From an uncultured Ellagibacter sp. (GTDB lineage: Bacteria; Actinomycetota; Coriobacteriia; Coriobacteriales; Eggerthellaceae): 38,411 nt of DNA. Location: contig CAKUGU010000023.1 in the NCBI GenBank assembly GCA_934654815.1, positions 1 to 38,411 of the forward strand, given 5' to 3'. Position numbers and translations under genes: made by a program. The notes under the pieces are model-generated. The model did no database searches and was not told the DNA's origin. It saw nothing but the letters and a program-made list of their open reading frames with translations. Shown here piece by piece: positions 22,029-29,698 of the stretch. Numbering within the stretch: position 1 is the stretch's first letter; each line of letters opens with the position of its first letter.

Positions 22029-23171
22029 CTACTTCGCAGGCGTGGCGTGAGCGGTGAGCTCCGTCACCTCGGCGTCGGTCAAGTCGTAGTGGTAGAAGGT
22101 CTTGAAGTAGTCCTTCGCGACATCGGAGATGCTCGTGGTGAATTTATCCGGGTACAGCACACGCGGCAGCCACTGCATGCCGAGCACCTGGTTCACCGAC
22201 GGCGGGCTCGACAGCCAGTTGTACGGCTCGCTCGGAACCTGGTAGTACGTGCCGTCCTGGATGGCCGTGAGCGAGGACCAGGTGGGGTCGGTCGCGGCGG
22301 ACTCATAGAAGTCGCCCGCGTCCTTGCCGTTGGTGGCGAACAGGATGACGGCCGGGTTCCAGTTGGCGATCTGCTCGAAGCTCACCTCGTTGCCCGTGCC
22401 TGAACCCGACGCCTTCTCCACGACGCCGACGTTGTTGGCGCACATGTCGACCACGCCGCCCTGGTAGGCGCCCTTCGCGATGATGTTCAGGCCGGAATCG
22501 CCCACGCAGTACAGCACGTTCGCACGTTCGTTCTCGGGGATGCCCGCCATGACCGAGGAGGTCTCGTCGTAGGCGCTCTTGCAGTAGTCGGCCAACTCCT
22601 TCGCGCGCTCGGGGGTGCCGAGCAGCTCGCCGAGCATGGTGTAGGTCTCGTCGTAGGAATCGAGCGAGGATGCGATGTGGACCACCGGGATGCCGATCTG
22701 CTCCTGCAGCGCGTCGAGGTCGTCCTTCATGCCGTCCTTCGCCTCGCCCACGTCGATGACGACCTGCGGGTCGGCCGCGGCGACGGCCTCCTTGTTGAAG
22801 TCGCCCTTGCCGCCGTAGATCTGGCCGAACATACTAAGCGACGCGTACTCGCCGCCCAGGTACTTCGCCTGATCGTCGGAAATCTTCGTGGCCAGGCCCA
22901 CCAGCTTGTCAGGGGCCACCGTCAGAAGCACGTTCTGCGCGAGCGGGCCCGACGCCGCGACGCGATCGACGCTCGCCGGGAGCTCCACCTCGCGGCCGAG
23001 CGAGTCGGTGAACGTGCGCGTCTCCGACTGCGCGGCCTGCGAGTCGCCGCCTTGGCTGGACGCCTCCTTCTGCCCGCCGGAGCACCCCGCGAGCGAGAAC
23101 GCGAGCACGAGCGCCACCGCTGCCGCGAGCGCGGCGAGACCTGCGCGGCCGCGCGTCTTCGTCTTTCCCAT
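22029..23171 (-). CDS. ABC transporter substrate-binding lipoprotein (FecB/BtuF/MolA type)
   Basis: This 380-residue cluster-type periplasmic-binding-protein-2 has a basic N-terminus, a hydrophobic core and a lipobox L-A-G-C with Cys30 as the lipidation site. It is therefore anchored on the outer face of the membrane. The mature protein starts with the TFTDSLGREVELPASVDRV segment typical of binding proteins for iron complexes, cobalamin or molybdate. VVIDVGEAKDG and the tail PPSVNQVLGMQWLPRVLYPD also fit this class. The ATG at 23171 is chosen because AAGGAGG precedes it and the signal peptide starts here, not at an in-frame ATG 33 bases upstream. It is the last gene of a permease-ATPase-lipoprotein operon. 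The ligand is not decidable from sequence. Confidence 0.9.
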   Translation of the reverse strand: MGKTKTRGRAGLAALAAAVALVLAFSLAGCSGGQKEASSQGGDSQAAQSETRTFTDSLGREVELPASVDRVAASGPLAQNVLLTVAPDKLVGLATKISDDQAKYLGGEYASLSMFGQIYGGKGDFNKEAVAAADPQVVIDVGEAKDGMKDDLDALQEQIGIPVVHIASSLDSYDETYTMLGELLGTPERAKELADYCKSAYDETSSVMAGIPENERANVLYCVGDSGLNIIAKGAYQGGVVDMCANNVGVVEKASGSGTGNEVSFEQIANWNPAVILFATNGKDAGDFYESAATDPTWSSLTAIQDGTYYQVPSEPYNWLSSPPSVNQVLGMQWLPRVLYPDKFTTSISDVAKDYFKTFYHYDLTDAEVTELTAHATPAK

Positions 23172-23193
23172 TCTTCCTCCTTCTGTAAGGTTC

Positions 23194-23979
23194 CTATTCG
23201 TCATTTATCTCGCTTACAGGCACGCAGACGCGCACCTTGTCGCCGTAAAGGGAGTTGACCTCGACGTCGACGCCGTAGATGCGCCCGACGAGATCGGCCG
23301 TGATCACGTCTTTCGGGTCGCCGTACGCCTCGACCGTGCCGCCGTATATCACGAGCGTCTTGTCGGCGAAGAGAAACGCCTGGTCAGGCTGGTGCGTCGA
23401 CTGGACAATGGAGAGCCCCTCGCGCGCGAGCTGCTTCACGCACGACAGCACACGGACCGTGTTGCCGTAGTCGAGCGCGCTCGTGGGCTCGTCCATGACG
23501 ATGGTCTTGGCGTTCTGCGCGAGCGCCCGGGCGATGAGCACGAGCTGCTGCTCGCCGCCCGAGATGTGCGTGTACATGCGGTCGGCCAAATGCCCGATGC
23601 CGATGCGCTCGAGGGCCGCCTCGGCGCGCGCCACCTGCGCGCGGCCCGGCGTGCCGAAGACGCCCACGTCGGCGCCGGTGCTCATGAGCACCACGTCGCG
23701 CACCTTGTAGTTGTACACCGGCGCGTGCGTCTGGGGGATGTAGGAGATCTCGCGGGCGCGCTCGCGCACCGAAAGCTCGCGCAGGTCCTTCCCGTTCACG
23801 CGGATGGTGCCCTCGTACCCCCTGTTCAGGCAGAGGATGCAGCGGAACAGCGTCGACTTGCCGACGCCGTTGGGCCCGAGCACGTTCACGAGCGCGCCGT
23901 CGGGGATGCTCACGTTCACGTCGCGCAGCACCTCGTGCTTGCCGTAGGAGAACCCCAAGTGTTCGATGTCGATGCTCAA
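23194..23979 (-). CDS. ABC transporter ATP-binding protein (FecE/BtuD type)
   Basis: This 261-residue nucleotide-binding subunit powers the importer. Walker A is GPNGVGKST with Lys41. The Q-loop is in SYIPQTHAP, the signature is ISGGEQQ, Walker B is TIVMDEPTSALD, and the switch His is in QSTHQPD. The start is best taken as TTG at 23979. This overlaps the permease stop as TTGA, has GAGGGAG upstream, and places the typical FSYGKHEVL segment near the N-terminus; no ATG is available before it. The lipoprotein gene follows after 22 bases. Confidence 0.92.
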   Translation of the reverse strand: MSIDIEHLGFSYGKHEVLRDVNVSIPDGALVNVLGPNGVGKSTLFRCILCLNRGYEGTIRVNGKDLRELSVRERAREISYIPQTHAPVYNYKVRDVVLMSTGADVGVFGTPGRAQVARAEAALERIGIGHLADRMYTHISGGEQQLVLIARALAQNAKTIVMDEPTSALDYGNTVRVLSCVKQLAREGLSIVQSTHQPDQAFLFADKTLVIYGGTVEAYGDPKDVITADLVGRIYGVDVEVNSLYGDKVRVCVPVSEINDE

Positions 23980-25070
23980 ATCTTTCGCTCCCTCGTGATG
24001 AGATACAGGAAGAACGGCGCACCGACGAACGCGGTCAGGATGCCGATGGGGATCTCGGAGGTGGCCACGAGGCGCGCGATGTCGTCGACGATGAGGAGGA
24101 ACCCGGCGCCCATGAGCATGCTCGCCGGCATGAGCTTGCGGTAGTCGCAGCCCACGAGCATACGGCACAAATGCGGGATGACGAGCCCCACCCAGCCGAC
24201 CATGCCGGTCACCGCCACGCTCGAGGCGGTGACGAGCGTGGCCGCCAGCAGGATGACGACGCGCATGCGCCGGGCGTTCACCCCCATCGTGGCGGCCTCG
24301 TCGTCGCCCATGGTGAGGATGTTGATGCGCCAGCGCGCGGCGAAGAGCACCGCACATCCGAGAAACATCGGCAGCGCCACGAGAGCGACGTCGGACATCT
24401 TCGCGCTCGTCAGGCTTCCCATCAGCCAGTACGTGATGGCGGGAAGCTGGTCGGTCGGGTCGGCGATGAGCTTGGTGAACGACACGCCCGCCTGGAAGAG
24501 CGAGCTCACCATGACGCCGGCGAGCACCACCACGAGGATGCGGTTGCCCTTCGCACGGCTCGATATGAGCAGGACCAGAAACACGGTGAGGATGGCGACG
24601 GCGAACGCCGCCACGCTCGTCGCGAACGCGCTCGCGCCCACAAGGATGGCGACGGCGGCGCCGAGAGCCGCGCCTTGGGAAGCGCCCAGGATGTCGGGCG
24701 ACACGAGCGGGTTCTGGAACGTCCCTTGGAACGCCGCGCCCGCCGCCGCCAAGCAGCAGCCGACCATGAGCGCGAGCAGGATGCGGGGCAGGCGCACGTT
24801 GAAGAAGAGCGTCTGCTGCTGGTTCGTCCAGAACTGGTCGATGGGGAACAGCTGGCCGAGCAGCATGCAGACGGCGTCTGTGGGCTCGATCGGGTACTTG
24901 CCGAGCAGAAGCGAAACCGCCGTCGCCACGATGACGATCGCGACGAGCGCCACGATGACGATGTCGTCGCGGGCGCGTGAGCTTATGGCGCTCCGGGAGC
25001 GCGTATCGAGACATGCCGGCTCGTAAACCGAGCCCGTCTCGGTGTCGAGGCGCTGTGCACGCTTCCCCAT
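23976..25070 (-). CDS. FecCD-family ABC transporter permease
   Basis: This 364-residue integral membrane protein has about nine or ten hydrophobic segments after a 35-residue cytosolic leader. FecCD hallmarks are visible: RLPRILLALMVGCCLAAAG, FQNPLVSPDILG with GAALGAA, and near the end GWVGLVIPHLCRMLVG followed by EIPIGILTAFVGAPFFLYLI. It forms the channel for an iron-complex, cobalamin or related substrate, with the following ATPase and lipoprotein genes. AAAGGAC precedes the ATG. It is the first gene of its operon; the 206-base region upstream holds direct and inverted repeats that may be operators. Confidence 0.93.
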   Translation of the reverse strand: MGKRAQRLDTETGSVYEPACLDTRSRSAISSRARDDIVIVALVAIVIVATAVSLLLGKYPIEPTDAVCMLLGQLFPIDQFWTNQQQTLFFNVRLPRILLALMVGCCLAAAGAAFQGTFQNPLVSPDILGASQGAALGAAVAILVGASAFATSVAAFAVAILTVFLVLLISSRAKGNRILVVVLAGVMVSSLFQAGVSFTKLIADPTDQLPAITYWLMGSLTSAKMSDVALVALPMFLGCAVLFAARWRINILTMGDDEAATMGVNARRMRVVILLAATLVTASSVAVTGMVGWVGLVIPHLCRMLVGCDYRKLMPASMLMGAGFLLIVDDIARLVATSEIPIGILTAFVGAPFFLYLITRERKI

Positions 25071-25105
25071 CGGCCGCCCGTCCTTTCCCTCGCGATATCG
25101 TTAGT

Positions 25106-25184
25106 GCGAATGTAGCGAAATCGGGAAAATGACGCAACCGCGAATATACCGAAATGAGGACTATATCGCGAACCGTCATTCGCG
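25106..25184. promoter_or_regulatory. Operator-like repeats upstream of the FecCD importer operon
   Basis: GCGAAT-N4-CGAAAT occurs twice as a direct repeat, 25106-25121 and 25140-25155, 34 bases apart. It is followed by the inverted repeat CGCGAA-N6-TTCGCG at 25167-25184. Minus-strand -10-like hexamers TATATT and TATAGT lie among them. The arrangement suggests a regulated promoter, perhaps metal-responsive, but the sequences do not match the Fur or DtxR boxes I know. Confidence 0.35.
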
Positions 25185-25276
25185 TAATCCCAGGTAATCG
25201 CTATAGTTTTGAGAAGTGATTATTCTTATTTTTGGCTATTCTAATTTATGCATAAGATAGCGTCCTTCACGCCCCG

Positions 25277-26524
25277 TCACTCGCCGAACGCGCTCAGGAT
25301 GGTCTTCAGCTTCATGTCGATCTCGTCGAACTCGTCGTCGGCGACGCTTCCCTCGACGATGCCGCAGCCCGCGTACACCCAGCCGCCCTCGCCGTCGAAC
25401 ACGCCGGTGCGCAGCCCCACCGAGAACGCACCGTCGCCGTCGCCGTCGATGTAGCCGCACGCTCCCGCGAAGAATCCGCGGTTGTAGCCCTCGATCCTGC
25501 GGATGAGCATCTTCGCCTCGCCCACGGGGGTTCCCGCCACGGCGGGCGTCGGATGCAAGTCGCCCACGATCTCAGGCAGCTCGACCCCTTCGAGCACCTT
25601 CGCGCTGACGGGGGTGTGCAGGTGCTGGACGTGGCGCAGCGCGAGGATCTGCGGCGCCTTCGGGATGTCGACGTCGTGGCAGATGCGTCCAAGGACCTCG
25701 CGCATGAAGTGGACCACGTGCTCATGCTCGGCGCGGTTCTTCCCGTCGGACAAAAGCTCGTCCGCCAGCCGCTTCGCCTCGGCGGCGTCCTTGCCCGCCG
25801 GGCACGTTCCCGCCAAACACATGCTCTCGACGGCCTGCCCGCGTTTCCGCACGAGAAGCTCCGGCGTGCAGCCGCAGAAGAACACGTCGGCGTAGCGGTA
25901 CATGATGACCGTGCCGCGCGCCGAGCCGTCGATCAGGTTCACGAGCAGGTCCTTCGACGAGAACGGGTGCGCCGCAGAAAGCCGCTGCCGGCGCGACAGC
26001 ACCACCTTTTCCACCCGCCCGTCGCGAATCGCGGAAAGCGCGTTTCCCACCTCGCGGCGCCATTCCTCGCGCGAATCGGCCTCGAGCGTGAAGGGGATGA
26101 GTTCCCTCGTGCGAGGACGCGCCGTCGCCGCCTGGCGCGCGAAACGGGCGATGCGGCCCGGGTACACGGCCGACAGGCTGTTCACCTGGAGCATGCGCCC
26201 GCGCTCGTTCTCGATGAGCACCACCTCGGGCAGCATGAGGCGAAGGCGGGGGAACGCCTCGAACAGCTCGTCGGTGGGTTTCGGGTTCTCGGCATCGAAG
26301 CGGTTGAACGAGAAGAACACCGGCGGCTGGCAGATGGGCCCCTCGACCTCGTACTCGACCCCTTCCATCGACGGGAGCGCGATGCAGCGCCCAAGGCCCA
26401 GATACCGGCACGCGCGCTGCTTGTCGTAGTACGCGAACTGGTCGGTGAACCCCTTTTGCAGCGAGCAGAACGCGTCGACGATGTCGGCGTCGATGGGCTG
26501 GGAATAGGTGTGGATGCGCGTCAT
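25277..26524 (-). CDS. menF: Isochorismate synthase (MenF)
   Basis: This 415-residue chorismate-utilising enzyme converts chorismate to isochorismate, the first committed step of menaquinone synthesis. The conserved C-terminal half is easily followed: VEKVVLSRRQRL (catalytic base Lys), FFCGCTPELLV, LAGTCPAG, EHEHVVHFMREVL, LHTPVSA, LHPTPAVAGTP, GFFAGACGYIDGDGDGAF and CGIVEGSVADDEFDEIDMKL with the Mg-binding glutamates. The N-terminal half is variable, as in the family. GAAAGG lies 9 bases before the ATG, and a TATAAT box lies at 26581-26586. It heads the minus-strand menaquinone region but is separated from menD by the ABC importer and the NTPase. Confidence 0.95.
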   Translation of the reverse strand: MTRIHTYSQPIDADIVDAFCSLQKGFTDQFAYYDKQRACRYLGLGRCIALPSMEGVEYEVEGPICQPPVFFSFNRFDAENPKPTDELFEAFPRLRLMLPEVVLIENERGRMLQVNSLSAVYPGRIARFARQAATARPRTRELIPFTLEADSREEWRREVGNALSAIRDGRVEKVVLSRRQRLSAAHPFSSKDLLVNLIDGSARGTVIMYRYADVFFCGCTPELLVRKRGQAVESMCLAGTCPAGKDAAEAKRLADELLSDGKNRAEHEHVVHFMREVLGRICHDVDIPKAPQILALRHVQHLHTPVSAKVLEGVELPEIVGDLHPTPAVAGTPVGEAKMLIRRIEGYNRGFFAGACGYIDGDGDGAFSVGLRTGVFDGEGGWVYAGCGIVEGSVADDEFDEIDMKLKTILSAFGE

Positions 26525-26580
26525 GGGGATGCCTTTCGGAAACGTTCGGGAAACGGCTGATCGCCTCGGTTGCCCGACCC

Positions 26581-26586
26581 ATTATA
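26581..26586 (-). promoter_or_regulatory. -10 element (TATAAT) for menF
   Basis: TATAAT on the minus strand lies 56 bases upstream of the menF ATG, in the divergent menF/fhaA region. No good -35 is found 17 bases upstream. The rest of the 294-base gap (26525-26818) holds the fhaA leader; I see no further gene. Confidence 0.4.
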
Positions 26587-26818
26587 AGGACTGCGGAGGC
26601 GCGCTTGCGTCCGAAAGGGAAGCGCACCGCGAAAACCCCTCTCGCCGCACGGGAGGAAAGCCCCGCGCGCCGCGCGTCCCCCATGCGCCGCGTTTTCGAG
26701 AATTGAGTGACAATTGGGCAAAACACACGGTTGCCCCTGTGCGAATGTGGCAAGATGAAGTATTACGAAATACCATATCGGCCGTTTTTCGCCGAATAGG
26801 ATACCTAAAGGAGATGCG

Positions 26819-27949
26819 ATGGGCTTCTTGTCCAAGTTCGAAGGCAAAATGGAAGACACGTTCGAAGGAGCCGCCGACAAGATGGCGGGCGCTCCGCTGT
26901 CCCCCGTGCAGATTGCCAAGAAGGCCGAGAAGCAGATGCGTCGCAATAAGATGGTCGGCGCAGGGAAGCAGTACGCGCCCACGCTCTACACGGTGCTCGT
27001 GAACGCCGACGACGACGAGCGGTTGTTCGGCTACTACCCCACGCTCGCAGGCGAAACCGAGACCTACCTTTCCGCGAAGGCGGCCGAGGAGGGGCTCATC
27101 ATGGACGGTCAGCCGCTCGTGCGCTTCATCGTCGACGAGGGGCTTCGCCATGGCAAGTTCGACGTGGTCGCCGAACCGGTCGCAGCCCCGCTCATCGCCC
27201 AGCTGCGCGCCGAGGAGATGCAGCGCTACGGCATCGCCGGTGCACCGGCCGCCCAGGCGGGCTATGCACGCGGCGGACGGGCTCCCCAGCAGCAGGGCCG
27301 CCAAAACCCCTACGCACAGCCGGCCCCGCAGAGCGCCGCCCCCTACGACGAGTACGGCTACGACCAGCCCTATGAAGAGCAACCCTACGATGACGGGTAC
27401 GATGAGGGCTACGGCTACGACGGCAACGACGGTTACGGCTACGACGACTTCGGGGGCTACGACGACGACCAGCCCTTCAACGCCGCACCCGCCGCGCAAG
27501 GCCAGCCGCAGCAGCAGCGTCAGCCGCGCGCGAACACGTTCGCCCCGGCCGCGGCAGCCGCCGCGCAGAACGCCGCGGCGCAGGCGGCGCCCGCCTACGC
27601 CGCGCCCCAAACCATGGTGTTTCCCGAGGTCGCAGCGAGCCAGCAGCGCCAGGCAAGCGCCCCTGCGCGCGCACGCCTTATCGACGTGACGAACGGGCAG
27701 ACCCACCCGCTCGGCTCGGCGCGCCAGCTCATCGGCCGCGAGTCGACCTGCGACATCGTCGTACCCGACATCAACGTCAGCCGCACGCACGCCGAGCTGC
27801 GCTATGAGCAGCCGGGCGTGTGGGTCCTCACCGACCTCGGATCGACCAACGGCACCGTCGTCAACGGCCGCCAGATCACCTCGCAGGTGCTCCAAGGCGG
27901 CGAAACCATCGTCATGGGAATGACGAGCCTCCAATTCGTTCTCGGTTAA
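26819..27949 (+). CDS. fhaA: FhaA-like protein (DUF3662 + FHA domains)
   Basis: This 376-residue cytosolic phosphothreonine reader has an N-terminal DUF3662 domain (about 10-125) and a C-terminal FHA domain (about 285-376). The FHA domain shows IGRESTCDIVVPD, NVSRTHAEL and LGSTNGTVVNG, which carry the phosphopeptide-binding Arg, Ser, His and Asn. Between them is a Gln/Ala/Pro-rich linker with a striking Tyr/Asp/Gly tract at residues 176-220. In actinobacteria FhaA binds phosphorylated cell-wall proteins and is a kinase substrate. AAAGGAG precedes the ATG. It opens a five-gene operon whose last gene is the PASTA kinase. Confidence 0.93.
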   Translation: MGFLSKFEGKMEDTFEGAADKMAGAPLSPVQIAKKAEKQMRRNKMVGAGKQYAPTLYTVLVNADDDERLFGYYPTLAGETETYLSAKAAEEGLIMDGQPLVRFIVDEGLRHGKFDVVAEPVAAPLIAQLRAEEMQRYGIAGAPAAQAGYARGGRAPQQQGRQNPYAQPAPQSAAPYDEYGYDQPYEEQPYDDGYDEGYGYDGNDGYGYDDFGGYDDDQPFNAAPAAQGQPQQQRQPRANTFAPAAAAAAQNAAAQAAPAYAAPQTMVFPEVAASQQRQASAPARARLIDVTNGQTHPLGSARQLIGRESTCDIVVPDINVSRTHAELRYEQPGVWVLTDLGSTNGTVVNGRQITSQVLQGGETIVMGMTSLQFVLG

Positions 27950-27965
27950 GCGGGAAAGGCACATC

Positions 27966-28379
27966 GTGATCGACGTCGTACTGCTCATCGCACGCCTTCT
28001 GTTCGTGGCGCTGCTCTACCTGTTCCTGTTCGCCATCATGAAGACGGGCGTGGGGCTGGTGCGCGGCCAGCGCAAGAAGGAACGCTCCTGGAACCTTTCG
28101 GTCGAGCGTGGCCCCAAAGAGCTGCGCGGCGTCACCATCGCCGTGCGCGGCCCCATCGTCGTCGGGCGCAGCCCCGGCGCCGACATCGTCATCGGCGCCG
28201 GATACGTTTCGGCGCGCCACGCCATGTTCAACCCCATGGGACAGAATCTCTTCATCGAGGACCTCGGATCCACCAACGGCACCGCCGTCAACGGCAAGCC
28301 AATCAGCGGGCCCGTCGCCTTGAAGAATAAGGACGTCGTGCAGATCGGCGACGTCGCGATTCGGGTAAGGTTCGCATAA
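27966..28379 (+). CDS. fhaB: FhaB-like membrane-anchored FHA protein
   Basis: This 137-residue protein has one N-terminal transmembrane helix (about residues 4-24), a basic stretch (GQRKKER), and a C-terminal FHA domain from residue 50. The FHA motifs VVGRSPGADIVIG, YVSARHAMF and LGSTNGTAVNG are intact. In actinobacteria FhaB (FipA) links Ser/Thr kinase signalling to septal and lateral wall synthesis. The start is a GTG at 27966 with AAAGG upstream, 16 bases after fhaA. The stop TAA overlaps the next ATG by one base. Confidence 0.92.
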   Translation: MIDVVLLIARLLFVALLYLFLFAIMKTGVGLVRGQRKKERSWNLSVERGPKELRGVTIAVRGPIVVGRSPGADIVIGAGYVSARHAMFNPMGQNLFIEDLGSTNGTAVNGKPISGPVALKNKDVVQIGDVAIRVRFA

Positions 28380-29698
28380 TGCCTCGTCAGAAAGCACAGC
28401 AGGAATACTCACGCCCCGAGCGCGGGCGGGCCCGCTCAACGCGCGGCCGCGTGCGCTCGTCGGCGACGTTCGGAAGCCGCACCGACGTCGGGTGCGTGCG
28501 CGACCACAACGAGGACAGCCTCGTCGTCGCGCCGCCGCTGTTCGTCGTGGCCGACGGCATGGGCGGCCACGCCGCGGGCGAGGTCGCATCCGAAATCGCC
28601 GTGCGCGTTCTCTCCGACCGCGCACCCGAGCACCCCGACTCCGAAGCGCTCGGACGCGCCGTGCAGGCCGCCAACCACGCCATCCTGAAGGCCGCCCACG
28701 AAGGCCGCGGCCGCGAGGGCATGGGGACCACGTGCACCGCCGCCATGCTCGAGGGGGAGAGGCTCATCATCGCCCAGGTCGGCGACTCGCGCGCCTACCT
28801 TCTCCATCGGGGGCACTTGCAGCAGCTAACCCGCGACCACAGCCTCGTGGCCGACTTGGTCGAGGCGGGGCAGATCACCGCCGAGGAGGCACGCGTCCAC
28901 CCGCAGCGCTCGGTCATCACGCGCGCGCTCGGAAGCGACCCGCGCACCGTGGCCGACCTGTACGAGATCAACGTCGAAGCGGGCGACCGCTTGCTCTTAT
29001 GCTCCGACGGGCTTTCGGGCATGGTCCTCGACGCCGACATCGAGGCGACGCTCAATCGCATCCGCGACCCGCAGCGCTGCGCGTCGCAGCTGGTCAACGA
29101 GGCGATCGCCGCGGGCGGCCACGACAACGTCACCGTCATCGTGGCAGACGTGGCGGGCTACGCCGAGAAGCACCGCAAGAAGATCGCCCGCAAGACGAAG
29201 GTGACCATCGCACTCGTCCTCGTCCTTCTGGCGGCCATCATCGCAGGGGCCGCCTACGGGCTCAACTACTGGGTGTCCACCGCAGCGTTCCTGGGCGTGA
29301 ACGACAACAAGGTCGCCATCTACCGCGGCGTGCCGGGAGACCTCTTCGGCATCTCGTTCTCGACGCTCGAGGAGACGACCGACATCGACGTCGACGACCT
29401 GCAGCCGGGGCTTGCCAACCGCCTGCGCGACGGGCAAATCACCGCCGACAACCTCGACGCGGCGAAATCGCTCGTCGCCGAATACGAGCAGGAGGTTTCC
29501 GCCAAGAAGGCCGCCGAGGACCAGAAGGCCGAGGCTGCCAAGGAAAAGCAGGAAGAGAAGGCCGCGCAGGACTCCACATCCGCCTCGGGCTCATCGAAGA
29601 GCGGCAGCGCCTCTGCGTCCGCCACCGGCAACGAGTCGTCTTCAAGCTCGGCATCGAGCCAGAAGTCCGTGAAGACCTCGGGCGGTGACGCCGAATGA
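28379..29698 (+). CDS. pstP: PP2C-type Ser/Thr phosphatase with membrane anchor
   Basis: This 439-residue protein carries a PP2C domain (about 25-260) that would dephosphorylate the PASTA kinase and its targets. The metal-binding and core motifs are RDHNEDS, VADGMGGHAAGE, GTTCTAAM, VGDSRAYLL, LCSDGLSGMV and GGHDNVTVI. A single membrane helix follows (about 274-296), then an extracellular segment of about 140 residues. That segment has a Lys/Glu/Ala coiled-coil stretch and a Ser-rich tail. The start overlaps the fhaB stop, and the stop overlaps the next start as ATGA, so the operon is translationally coupled. Domain order matches actinobacterial PstP. Confidence 0.94.
   Translation: MPRQKAQQEYSRPERGRARSTRGRVRSSATFGSRTDVGCVRDHNEDSLVVAPPLFVVADGMGGHAAGEVASEIAVRVLSDRAPEHPDSEALGRAVQAANHAILKAAHEGRGREGMGTTCTAAMLEGERLIIAQVGDSRAYLLHRGHLQQLTRDHSLVADLVEAGQITAEEARVHPQRSVITRALGSDPRTVADLYEINVEAGDRLLLCSDGLSGMVLDADIEATLNRIRDPQRCASQLVNEAIAAGGHDNVTVIVADVAGYAEKHRKKIARKTKVTIALVLVLLAAIIAGAAYGLNYWVSTAAFLGVNDNKVAIYRGVPGDLFGISFSTLEETTDIDVDDLQPGLANRLRDGQITADNLDAAKSLVAEYEQEVSAKKAAEDQKAEAAKEKQEEKAAQDSTSASGSSKSGSASASATGNESSSSSASSQKSVKTSGGDAE

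Noticed and set aside
25071..25276. A cobalamin or other riboswitch before the importer operon
   Set aside because: I could not find the conserved boxes of a cobalamin riboswitch or another known class; the region instead holds short DNA-operator-like repeats.
26582..27988. A 468-codon minus-strand frame opposite fhaA
   Set aside because: It covers the fhaA gene and its leader and shows no domain motifs; the FHA and DUF3662 signatures are on the plus strand.
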